A stretch of 6,358 nt of DNA. Source: Comamonas_C sp026954015 (GTDB lineage: Bacteria; Pseudomonadota; Gammaproteobacteria; Burkholderiales; Burkholderiaceae_C). Of this stretch, positions 1 through 6,067 are shown one piece after another (position 1 is the first letter of the stretch; every line of letters begins with the position of its first letter). Under the pieces are notes generated by a model. It was not told where the DNA came from, did not search any database, and was given only the letters and a program-made list of their open reading frames with translations. The position numbers were made by a program, and so were the translations under genes. The stretch is taken from the NCBI GenBank assembly GCA_035063785.1, contig JAPSFS010000022.1, positions 1-6,358 on the forward strand. The letters are read 5' to 3'.

Positions 1-126
1 CGGGCCGGTGCGCGAGGCGAATTCCTCGCGCTCCATGCCCAGCACGCGCGCGTACCAGCCGGCGCTGGCCTGCACGTCGGCGACGTTGAGGACGATGTGG
101 TCGAAGCGGTCGATCTTCAGGCTCAT
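1..126 (-). CDS. VOC/glyoxalase-fold protein, N-terminal 42 residues (cut by window edge)
   Basis: The reading frame starts with ATG at 126-124 and runs off the left edge of the window. The visible protein begins MSLKIDRFDHIVLNVADV and continues with a helix ending WYARVLGM. This is the first beta-alpha-beta unit of the vicinal oxygen chelate (glyoxalase/dioxygenase/fosfomycin-resistance) superfamily. His10 sits where the first metal ligand of such modules usually lies. The substrate cannot be told from this fragment: VOC proteins include isomerases, lyases, ring-cleavage dioxygenases and binding proteins. The gene follows dioxygenase B on the same strand after 66 bases. That is wider than the other gaps in the operon and holds a GC-rich hairpin, so it may be the last operon gene or a separate unit. 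Upstream of the ATG only a weak GGAA is seen. Family assignment is good; function is unknown. Confidence 0.8.
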   Translation of the reverse strand, partial: MSLKIDRFDHIVLNVADVQASAGWYARVLGMEREEFASRTGP

Positions 127-175
127 GGCGGCGTTCCGGGGAAATGCGTGGAAGCCGCGATTGTGCCTACCCCCG

Positions 176-192
176 GCGGCGGGGGCCGCCGC
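176..192 (-). repeat. GC-only hairpin right after the dioxygenase B stop codon
   Basis: A perfect 7-bp inverted repeat (GCGGCGG / CCGCCGC) with a 3-base loop begins one base after the stop codon of dioxygenase B. On the minus-strand transcript it would form a very stable stem made only of G-C pairs. The sequence that follows is GC-rich with no U run, so it is not a standard intrinsic terminator. It could protect the 3' end of the operon mRNA from exonucleases, pause transcription, or be a chance result of high GC content. Confidence 0.5.
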
Positions 193-1146
193 TCATTCGT
201 AGGCGTCCAGCGGCTCGCCCTCGATGGCCGTGGACGGGCGGCCGTCCACGCCCACGGGCACCTCGCCCTTGAGCGTGACCCGGTAGAGCTGGCGGTCGAA
301 GTCGAGCCGGTAGATGTCGCGCGGCGCCAGGTGGGCTGTGGCGTTGTTGTCCCAGAAGGCGATGCTGTCCTTCTCCCAGCGAAAGCGCACGGTGAATTCG
401 GGCAGGACCACATGCTCGAACAGCAGGTCCAGCAGTTGCCGGCTCTCGCGCGGCGACAGGCCCGTGATGCGCTGCAGGAACAGCGGGCTCACGTAGAGCG
501 AGCGCCGGCCGGTGGCCGGGTGCACGCGCACCAGGGGATGCTCGCTGACCAGCGGGCGCGCGCGGTTCTTGCGCAGGAACTCCTCGGTGGCGCCCTGCCC
601 CTCGGGCGGCACGAACTGGTGGATGCCGCGCAGCGCATCGACGAAATCGCGCAGCGTGGGCGAGAGCGCCTCGTAGGCCGCCTCCAGGTTGGTCCACTGC
701 GTGTCGCCGCCATAGGGCGGAATGACCACGCCGCGCAGGATGGAGGCGGCGGGCGGGTTGACCGCGGCCGTCACGTCGGTGTGCCAGCCGGTCCAGGGGC
801 GCAGCAGCTGATCGCCCGTGTGCCGCGAGGAGAAGCGGTTGCGCGCCACCGAGTACACCTGCGGGTGGCCGTCCACGTAGCCATAGACCGGATGGCCCAG
901 CGTGGGCCTCCCGAACTGGCCGGCGAACGCCACGTGCTGCGCATGGGTGAGCGGCTGCTTGCGGAAGAACACCACCTTCCACTGCCACAGCGCGGCCTGG
1001 ACCGCGGCCACGGTGGACGGCGGCAGCGGCCGGGAGAGGTCGAGGCCGTGGATCTCGGCGCCGATGTGGCCCGTCAGGGGCCGCAGGTCGAGGCTGGCGG
1101 CGGGTGCCGATGCCGGCTCGCGCTCGGCCAGAAGAATGTCGCTCAT
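193..1146 (-). CDS. TauD/TfdA-family Fe(II)/2-oxoglutarate dioxygenase (dioxygenase B)
   Basis: This 317-residue cytoplasmic enzyme belongs to the taurine dioxygenase family, which couples decarboxylation of 2-oxoglutarate to hydroxylation of the carbon bearing a sulfonate (or sulfate ester), releasing sulfite or sulfate. The 2-His-1-carboxylate iron site is visible as H122 and D124 in WHTD and H272 in ATAHL. T149 in GGDTQW and R285 match the residues that hold 2-oxoglutarate, and R289 matches the sulfonate-binding arginine (R270 of E. coli TauD). The segment HPVY at 85-88 matches TauD H70-Y73, and V125 matches TauD V102. Two extra residues lie between the distal His and the arginines, and about 24 residues follow the conserved core. 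The start has a strong AAGGAG Shine-Dalgarno six bases upstream. The gene begins 18 bases after binding protein B, so it is very likely co-transcribed with it. Taurine itself is uncertain as substrate, because the residues before WHTD are PWTG rather than DNDN; another sulfonate is equally likely. Confidence 0.92.
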   Translation of the reverse strand: MSDILLAEREPASAPAASLDLRPLTGHIGAEIHGLDLSRPLPPSTVAAVQAALWQWKVVFFRKQPLTHAQHVAFAGQFGRPTLGHPVYGYVDGHPQVYSVARNRFSSRHTGDQLLRPWTGWHTDVTAAVNPPAASILRGVVIPPYGGDTQWTNLEAAYEALSPTLRDFVDALRGIHQFVPPEGQGATEEFLRKNRARPLVSEHPLVRVHPATGRRSLYVSPLFLQRITGLSPRESRQLLDLLFEHVVLPEFTVRFRWEKDSIAFWDNNATAHLAPRDIYRLDFDRQLYRVTLKGEVPVGVDGRPSTAIEGEPLDAYE

Positions 1147-1152
1147 GGGAAG

Positions 1153-1158
1153 CTCCTT
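1153..1158 (-). promoter_or_regulatory. Strong Shine-Dalgarno for dioxygenase B
   Basis: AAGGAG on the minus strand lies six bases before the ATG at 1146. It is the clearest ribosome-binding site in the window and fixes the start of dioxygenase B. It lies inside the 18-base gap after the binding protein B stop codon. Confidence 0.8.
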
Positions 1159-1164
1159 GCTCGT

Positions 1165-2217
1165 TCAACTGCCCTGCACGCCGTGCAGGTCTTCAAAGAA
1201 ATAGTCCTTCCAGGACCGCGGTTCGTTCTTCAGCACCTTGGCCTGGTGCAGGAAGGTGGCCAGCCGCTCGGTGTTGCGCGGCACCACGCCGTAGTCGATC
1301 TCCGGGTCTTCGAGGAAGGCCAGCACGTCGGCCGGCGGCACGCTGGAGTTCTCGGCCCTGAGGTAGATCTCGGCGGCCTGGCGCTTGTTGGCGGCGACGA
1401 AGCGCGACGCCTGCGCCAGCGCGCGCTGCAGGGCGCGGTAGGCGCCGGGGTTGGCGCCGCGGAACCTCTCGGACGTGACGGCCAGCACGGACGACGTGGG
1501 CCCGCCCAGCACGTCGTAGGAGCTCAGGATGCGCGTCACGCCGGGCTGCTTGAGCTGCTGGTACTGGAACGGCGCATTGGAGAAGTGCGCGGTGATGCCG
1601 CCCTTGCCCGAGGCCAGGGCCGCCACGGCCTCGGTGTGCGGGATGGTGACCAGCAGCCCGTCGAAGCGCGCGTACTGGTCGGCGCCGAAGGCCTGCGCCG
1701 CGGCCAGCTGCAGCGTGCGCGCCTGCTGCGATGCGGTGGAGACGACGGCGATGCGGTCCTGGTCGGTCAGGTCGCGGATGCTCCTGACCCCTGGCCGGTT
1801 GGACAGCAGGTACTGCGGCATGGTGCCGAGCGCGGCGAAGGCCTTGAAGTTCTGCCGGCCCAGGGTGCGGTCCCACAGCAGCAGCGTGGGGCCGACGCCG
1901 ATGTGGGCCACGTCCACCGCGCCGGACAGCAGCGCCTCGTTGACGGCGCTGCCGCCGGACAGGCGCGACCACTCGATCTCGATGTCCAGGCCGTCGGCGC
2001 GGCCCTCCTGCTCGATGTAGCGCTGCGCGCGGGCCACGTGCCACAGCAGCGAGGTCAGGCCGAACTGCTCGACGATGCGCACCCGCGCCGGCCTGGCCGC
2101 CCGCGCGGACAGCGGCAGGAAGGCACCGGCGCCCAGCGCCAGGAGGTGGCGCCGCGCGATCGCGTGCGCTGGGAAAGGGGGGGTGTAAAAAGGTTTCATG
2201 GCAGTCATGGGAATCAT
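1165..2217 (-). CDS. NitT/TauT-type ABC transporter substrate-binding protein B
   Basis: This is a periplasmic solute-binding protein of the SsuA/TauA (NMT1-like) group, 350 residues from the first ATG, expected to capture an alkyl sulfonate-like compound for the adjoining permease. The N-terminus has a twin-arginine-like stretch (ARRHLLALG, residues 21-29), a hydrophobic core and a likely cleavage site after SARA near residue 40. Export by Tat or Sec is therefore possible. The mature part shares long motifs with binding protein A: LSGGSAVN (86-93), GVGP (107-110), LWDRT (114-118), GRQN (120-123), SYDVLGGP (233-240) and DYFF (338-341). Three in-frame ATGs lie nine bases apart (2217, 2208, 2199). 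I chose 2217 because the only SD-like GAG, overlapping the permease stop, is ten bases from it; 2199 would give 344 residues. The gap to the permease is 11 bases. The ligand is not identifiable from sequence. Confidence 0.9.
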   Translation of the reverse strand: MIPMTAMKPFYTPPFPAHAIARRHLLALGAGAFLPLSARAARPARVRIVEQFGLTSLLWHVARAQRYIEQEGRADGLDIEIEWSRLSGGSAVNEALLSGAVDVAHIGVGPTLLLWDRTLGRQNFKAFAALGTMPQYLLSNRPGVRSIRDLTDQDRIAVVSTASQQARTLQLAAAQAFGADQYARFDGLLVTIPHTEAVAALASGKGGITAHFSNAPFQYQQLKQPGVTRILSSYDVLGGPTSSVLAVTSERFRGANPGAYRALQRALAQASRFVAANKRQAAEIYLRAENSSVPPADVLAFLEDPEIDYGVVPRNTERLATFLHQAKVLKNEPRSWKDYFFEDLHGVQGS

Positions 2218-2228
2218 GGGAAGAAATC

Positions 2229-3098
2229 TCAACGTTGGACGCCCCAGCGCCGCACCGTGAGCCGCTCCAGCGTGTGAAAGCCCAGGTTCTCCACGGCCAG
2301 GCCGATGGCGATCACCATCGCCAGGCCCGCGAACACCTTGTCGGTGTAGAGCTCGTTGCGGTTCTGGAAGATGTACCAGCCCAGGCCCCCCTTGCCCGAC
2401 GAGGCGCCGAACACCAGCTCGGCCGCGATCAGCGTGCGCCACGCGAAGGCCCAGCCGATCTTGAGGCCCGAGAGGATCGAGGGCAGCGCCGCCGGCACCA
2501 GCAGCTGCAGCACGTAGCGCAGGCCCGTGAGGCCGTAGTTGCGCCCGGCCATGCGCAGCGTCTCGGGCACGCCCTGGAAGCCCGCGTAGGTGTTGAGCGC
2601 CAGCGGCCACAGCACCGAGTGCACGAGCACGAACACCAGGCTGCCCTGTCCCAGCCCGAACCACAGCAGCGCCAGCGGCAGCAGCGCGATGGCGGGCAGC
2701 GGGTTGAACATGGCGGTGAGGGTGGAGAGCAGGTCGCGCCCGAGCTGCGTGGACACGGCCAGCGTGGTGAGCACGAAGGCGCCCGCGATGCCCGCGAGGT
2801 AGCCCTTGACCAGCACGGCGAGCGACAGGCCCGTGCGCTGCAGCAGCTCGCCGGTGGACAGGCCCTCGGCGAACGCGCGCGCGGTCTGCCAGAAGGTGGG
2901 CAGCAGCAGGTCGTTGTCCTGCCAGCGCGCCACGGCCTCCCACAGCGCCGCGAGCAGCACGAGGATCAGGCCCTTGCGCACGGCGGCGGTCTGCCAGATG
3001 CGCGCGGCCAGCGGCAGGGGCTGCGCGGGCGCGGCGCCGGCGAGCGGCTCCAAGGGGCGCAGCACCTCGGGGCGTACGGGGATGAAGGGTGTGCTCAT
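2229..3098 (-). CDS. ABC transporter permease, SsuC/TauC type
   Basis: This 289-residue inner-membrane protein forms the translocation pore, probably as a homodimer, for import of sulfonate-type substrates. Hydrophobic segments at about 42-57, 92-114, 132-147, 153-172, 205-232 and 256-275 fit six membrane spans of the BPD_transp_1 fold. The cytoplasmic EAA-like coupling loop runs from about residue 179 (ETLRMAGRNYG) to 212 (LPSILSGLKIG) and should dock on the ATPase. The motif FNPLPAIALLPLALLWFG at 131-148 is typical of the NitT/TauT permease family. The length is slightly above the usual 250-280 because of a polar N-terminal tail rich in Pro and Ala. Its ATG overlaps the ATPase stop codon in an ATGA, which implies translational coupling; no separate ribosome-binding site is evident. 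It is the only permease in the window, although two binding proteins are present. Confidence 0.94.
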   Translation of the reverse strand: MSTPFIPVRPEVLRPLEPLAGAAPAQPLPLAARIWQTAAVRKGLILVLLAALWEAVARWQDNDLLLPTFWQTARAFAEGLSTGELLQRTGLSLAVLVKGYLAGIAGAFVLTTLAVSTQLGRDLLSTLTAMFNPLPAIALLPLALLWFGLGQGSLVFVLVHSVLWPLALNTYAGFQGVPETLRMAGRNYGLTGLRYVLQLLVPAALPSILSGLKIGWAFAWRTLIAAELVFGASSGKGGLGWYIFQNRNELYTDKVFAGLAMVIAIGLAVENLGFHTLERLTVRRWGVQR

Positions 3099-4027
3099 AC
3101 GGAGATACGGAAAGGCAGGTGGCTGGCGGCGATCACGGCGGCGTCGGCCTCGACCGAGCCGGGCGCCGCGCCGTCCGCGGGTTCGTCGAACAGCAGGCCG
3201 TGCACGCGCCGCGCGGTGGCCTGGAAGGCGGCGCCGCCCAGGCTGTGCAGCCCGAACTGGTGGCAGTTGACCTCGGCGCGCAGGCGGCCCGGGTGGGGCG
3301 AGAGGATGGCGATGCGGCTGCCCACGACCAGCGCCTCCTCGATGGAGTGGGTCACGAAGATCAGCGTGAAGCGCAGTTCCTCCCAGAGCGCGAGCAGCTC
3401 CTCCTGCATGCGCCGGCGCGTGAGCGCGTCCAGCGCCGCGAAGGGCTCGTCCATGAGCAGCACCTGCGGCTGCATGGCGAGCGCGCGCGCGATGGCCACG
3501 CGCTGCTTCATGCCGCCCGAGAGCTGGTGCGGGTGCGCGCCGGCGAAGCGCGACAGGCCCACCTTGTCCAGATAGACCGCCGCGCGCTCGGCGGCCTCGG
3601 CGCGCGTGGCGCGGCGCGAGGCGAGCAGCGGGAACATGACGTTCTCGCGCACCGTCTTCCAGGGCGGCAGCTGGTCGAACTCCTGGAACACCACCACGCG
3701 GTCGGGGCCGGGCGCGGCGACGGGGCGGCCGTTCAGGCGGATCTGCCCTTCGGTCGGCGCGACGAAGCCGCCGATGGCCTTGAGCAGCGTGGACTTGCCG
3801 CAGCCCGACGCGCCCAGCAGCACGTAGCGCTCGCCCGCGTGCACGTCGAACGAGACGCGGTGCGTGGCGCGCACCACGCGTTCGCGCGTGCGGTAGTCGA
3901 TGCTCACGCCGTCCACGCGCAGCAGCGGGCCGGGCGCGGCGCCGTCGGCGGTGGGTTCGGCGGCGGCGTGCCCGCCGGGCTGCGGGCCGCCGAATGCGGC
4001 GAGGGAGGCGCGGGTCAGCAGCATCAT
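3095..4027 (-). CDS. ABC transporter ATP-binding protein, SsuB/TauB type
   Basis: This cytoplasmic ATPase powers the adjoining sulfonate-type importer. All nucleotide-binding motifs are intact: Walker A GASGCGKST (72-80), Q-loop Q115 in VFQEFDQL, signature LSGGMKQR (169-176), Walker B VLLMDEPF (189-196) with catalytic E194, D-loop ALD (198-200) and switch H227 in THS. At 310 residues it is longer than typical TauB/SsuB (about 255-270). There is a low-complexity Ala/Pro/Gly head before residue 35 and a tail after about 250 containing NCHQFGLHSLGG and RVHGLLFDE, a tail I recognise from NitT/TauT ATPases of related bacteria. Two adjacent ATGs (4027 and 4024) are possible. The GAAGG that overlaps the stop of binding protein A is two bases from the first and five from the second, so the true start may be 4024 (309 residues). 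The gap to binding protein A is 5 bases, and the stop overlaps the permease start. Confidence 0.96.
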   Translation of the reverse strand: MMLLTRASLAAFGGPQPGGHAAAEPTADGAAPGPLLRVDGVSIDYRTRERVVRATHRVSFDVHAGERYVLLGASGCGKSTLLKAIGGFVAPTEGQIRLNGRPVAAPGPDRVVVFQEFDQLPPWKTVRENVMFPLLASRRATRAEAAERAAVYLDKVGLSRFAGAHPHQLSGGMKQRVAIARALAMQPQVLLMDEPFAALDALTRRRMQEELLALWEELRFTLIFVTHSIEEALVVGSRIAILSPHPGRLRAEVNCHQFGLHSLGGAAFQATARRVHGLLFDEPADGAAPGSVEADAAVIAASHLPFRISV

Positions 4028-4032
4028 GGCCT

Positions 4033-5064
4033 TCAGTTGCCGCCCGCGATACGCGGGTCGTCGAAGAAGTAGTCCTTGAGCGCCTCGGGCCGGTGCTTGA
4101 TCGCGCCCACGCGGTGCAGGAACTGGCCCAGGCCCAGCGTGTTCTGCGGCCGCACCTTGAACTGCACCTCGGGGTTTTTGATGATGGAGAGCAGCAGCTT
4201 GCGGTCGATGTTGCCGCCGCCCGTGCGCAGGTAGGCGTCGGCCGCCTGCTCGGGGTTCCTGGCGATCCATTGCGCGGCCTCGTCCAGCGCGTCGAGGAAG
4301 GCCTTGTAGGTCTTGGGGCTCTCGCTGCGGAACTTCTCGGTGGCGTAGAGCACCGTGGCCGAGGCCGGCCCGCCCAGCACGTCGTAGGACTTGAGCACGA
4401 CGCGCGCCTGCGGGTTGGCGGCCAGCTCCTGGTCCTGGAACGGCGGGTTGCCGAAGTGGGCCGTGATCTCGGTTCCGCCCTTGATGATGGCGGCGGCCGC
4501 GTCGGGGTGCGGCAGGGCCACCTGGAGCCGGTCGAGCCGGTTGAATTCCTTGTCGCCCCACAGCTGCGCCGACGCCATCTGCAGCACGCGCGACTGCACC
4601 GACACGCCCACGGCGGGCAGCGCGATGCGGTCCTTGTCGGTGAAGTCGGCAATGCCCTTGACCGCCGGGTTGTTGGTGACGAGGTAGTACGGGAAGTTGC
4701 CGAGCGACGCCACGCCCTTGACGTTCTGCCGTCCGCGCGTGCGGTCCCACAGCGTGAACAGCGGGCCCACGCCCGCCCCGGCGATGTCGATGTTGCCGGC
4801 CAGCAGCGCGTCGTTGACCGCGCTGCCGCCCGAGAGCTGGATGAAATCGACCTTGATGTCCACGCCCGCCGCCTTGCCGTGCTTCTCGATGAGCTTGTGC
4901 TCCTGCGCCACGTTGAGCAGCAGGTAGACGATGCCGAACTGCTGCGCGATGCGCAGCTGCCCCTCGGCGGCCCGCGCCGCGCCGTGCAGCAGCAGCCCCG
5001 CCGCCGCGCACAGGGCGATCGCGGCGCGGCGGGTGGATCGTGGGAGGAGGCGCGGGGGTTTCAT
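4033..5064 (-). CDS. NitT/TauT-type ABC transporter substrate-binding protein A
   Basis: This is a 343-residue periplasmic binding protein of the SsuA/TauA-like group, paralogous to binding protein B across its whole length. The signal peptide has arginines at 12-13 (STRRAAIAL, Tat-like), a hydrophobic stretch at about 14-28 and a probable cleavage after GAARA near residue 32. Conserved blocks include LSGGSAVN (77-84), GVGP (98-101), LWDRT (105-109), GRQN (111-114), TAHFGNPPFQ (201-210), SYDVLGGP (226-233) and DYFF (331-334). The start at 5064 is supported by AAGGAA with AGGA five bases upstream. An in-frame upstream ATG at 5118 would add 18 polar residues before the signal peptide and lies in the intergenic palindrome, so it was rejected. 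It is the first transporter gene after dioxygenase A and is followed 5 bases later by the ATPase. A sulfonate ligand is inferred from context; the sequence alone does not exclude other NitT/TauT-family ligands. Confidence 0.93.
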   Translation of the reverse strand: MKPPRLLPRSTRRAAIALCAAAGLLLHGAARAAEGQLRIAQQFGIVYLLLNVAQEHKLIEKHGKAAGVDIKVDFIQLSGGSAVNDALLAGNIDIAGAGVGPLFTLWDRTRGRQNVKGVASLGNFPYYLVTNNPAVKGIADFTDKDRIALPAVGVSVQSRVLQMASAQLWGDKEFNRLDRLQVALPHPDAAAAIIKGGTEITAHFGNPPFQDQELAANPQARVVLKSYDVLGGPASATVLYATEKFRSESPKTYKAFLDALDEAAQWIARNPEQAADAYLRTGGGNIDRKLLLSIIKNPEVQFKVRPQNTLGLGQFLHRVGAIKHRPEALKDYFFDDPRIAGGN

Positions 5065-5068
5065 GGCA

Positions 5069-5074
5069 TTCCTT
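5069..5074 (-). promoter_or_regulatory. Shine-Dalgarno for binding protein A
   Basis: AAGGAA follows an A run on the minus strand, with AGGA five bases before the ATG at 5064. It decides the start in favour of 5064 over the in-frame ATG at 5118. A second ATG at 5069-5067 lies between it and the start but is out of frame. Confidence 0.7.
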
Positions 5075-5080
5075 TTTTGA

Positions 5081-5130
5081 GGCAAAACAGGCTCCAGCGC
5101 TTGTCCAGCAAGCGCCATAAGCTATCGAAA
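5081..5130. repeat. Palindromic intergenic element between dioxygenase A and binding protein A
   Basis: The 80-base gap holds a perfect 7-bp inverted repeat, GCGCTTG (5097-5103) and CAAGCGC (5109-5115), with a 5-base loop. It is flanked by GGCAAAACAGGCTCCA on one side and CATAAGCTATCGAAA on the other. From memory, intergenic elements built as a short GCGCTT...AAGCGC stem next to a TAGCTATC-like flank are scattered through Comamonadaceae genomes. That family link is recall, not a search result. On the minus-strand transcript the stem is followed by TGGAGCCTGTTTTG, which is only a poor U tract, so it may reduce or protect rather than stop readthrough from dioxygenase A into the transporter genes. 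Confidence 0.6.
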
Positions 5131-5144
5131 GATGAGTTGGCAGG

Positions 5145-6026
5145 TCAGCGGGGCGCGTCGCCCTCGATGGTGGTGCGGTAGAGCTTGCGGCGCTCGGTGT
5201 CGGGCGTGCCGGTGGCCAGGTGCAGCACGCTGCGGTTGTCCCAGAACACCATGTCGTGCGGCTGCCACTGGTGGCGATAGGTGAACTCTGGGCGCACGCC
5301 GGCGGCGAACAGCTCATCGAGCAGCGCGCGGCTATCCGCCTCGGACAGGCCGACGATGCGGGTCGTGAAATGCTCGCTCACGAACAGCGCCTTGCGGCCC
5401 GTGGCCGGGTGCGTGCGCACCACGGGGTGGACGACGGGCGGCACCTCGGCGATCTGCCCGGGCGTGAGCGCGGGGCGCCAGGGGTTGCGCCGGCGCAGCT
5501 CGTCGTAGCGCGCGAGGTAGCTGTGCTCGGCGCGCAGGCCGGCGATGCGCTGCCTGGTGGATTCGGGCAGCGCGTCGTAGGCGGCGTGCTGGTCGGCGAA
5601 CAGCGTGTCGCCGCCCACGCCCGGCAGCTCCTGCGCGTGCAGCAGCGAGCCCAGGCTGGGCCTTTCCTTGTACGACAGGTCGGAATGCCAGAACACGCCC
5701 GCATCGCCCAGGCCGATGGGATCGCCCTGCGTGTCGCGGATGTTGGAGACCACCAGCACCTCGGGATGGCCCGCGAGCTGGAACCTGCGCTGCACGTGGA
5801 TCTGCAGCGGCCCGAAGCGGCGGCTGAACGCCACCTGCTGCGCGGGCGTGATGCGCTGATCGCGGAACACCAGCACGTGGTGGTCCCAGTGCGCGCGCTG
5901 GATGCGCTCGAAATCGGCGTCGGACACGGGGCGCGACAGATCCAGCCCCAGCACCTCGGCCCCGAACGGGGCGGGCAGGCGGCGGATCTCGAAGGTCTGC
6001 GGTGGTTCGGCAAGGACGGCGGACAT
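5145..6026 (-). CDS. TauD/TfdA-family Fe(II)/2-oxoglutarate dioxygenase (dioxygenase A)
   Basis: This 293-residue cytoplasmic enzyme is close in length to E. coli TauD (283) and probably hydroxylates an organosulfonate or related compound, with 2-oxoglutarate and O2 as cosubstrates. Iron ligands are H114 and D116 in WHSD and H269 in SVLHL. T141 in GGDTLF and R280 match the 2-oxoglutarate contacts, and R284 matches the sulfonate-binding arginine; the spacing from H269 (+11, +15) is the same as in TauD. WDNR (262-265) and HPATGRKALFVSEHFTTRI (206-224) are family hallmarks. H77 aligns with TauD H70, but the following residues are VQRR rather than PVYP, and R173-Y174 replace S158-F159, so the substrate pocket differs. 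AGGAG lies 11 bases before the ATG, a rather long spacing. It is probably the first gene of the operon, 111 bases after the methyltransferase and 80 bases before binding protein A. Taurine, other sulfonates or alkyl sulfates are all possible substrates. Confidence 0.93.
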   Translation of the reverse strand: MSAVLAEPPQTFEIRRLPAPFGAEVLGLDLSRPVSDADFERIQRAHWDHHVLVFRDQRITPAQQVAFSRRFGPLQIHVQRRFQLAGHPEVLVVSNIRDTQGDPIGLGDAGVFWHSDLSYKERPSLGSLLHAQELPGVGGDTLFADQHAAYDALPESTRQRIAGLRAEHSYLARYDELRRRNPWRPALTPGQIAEVPPVVHPVVRTHPATGRKALFVSEHFTTRIVGLSEADSRALLDELFAAGVRPEFTYRHQWQPHDMVFWDNRSVLHLATGTPDTERRKLYRTTIEGDAPR

Positions 6027-6067
6027 GGCTTTTGCAACTCCTGCATCGGCGTGATGCGATTGCAGGC

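Noticed and set aside
145..166. Sigma-54-like GG-N10-GC site upstream of the VOC gene
   Set aside because: GGCAC and the GG/GC spacing match, but the -12 half lacks the TT of TTGC. In DNA this GC-rich such matches are expected by chance.
97..2277. A 726-codon open frame on the plus strand
   Set aside because: It is antisense to dioxygenase B and binding protein B. Its product is a run of Arg/Ala/Gly/His/Val with no recognisable domain, which is typical of stop-free shadow frames in high-GC DNA. Similar long plus-strand frames at 2235-3575, 3089-4072, 3994-5181 and 5220-6074 were rejected for the same reason.
1165..2943. Fusion of binding protein B with upstream sequence in the same frame
   Set aside because: The part before 2217 is out-of-frame permease sequence. 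A signal peptide begins right after 2217, so an in-frame fusion would make no biological sense.
2229..4652. An 807-codon minus-strand frame reaching upstream of the permease
   Set aside because: Only the last 289 codons (from 3098) look like protein, with membrane spans and an EAA-like loop. The upstream part is an out-of-frame reading of the ATPase and binding protein A genes, and the ATGA overlap marks the real start.
5008..5010. Lipobox cysteine (Cys19) in binding protein A
   Set aside because: The residues before Cys19 are I-A-L, which does not match the usual L-A/S-G/A-C lipobox. A normal cleavage site follows near residue 32.
6043..6057. Small inverted repeat GCATC-N5-GATGC in the leader of dioxygenase A
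   Set aside because: A 5-bp stem is too short to separate from chance, and nothing around it suggests a riboswitch or attenuator.
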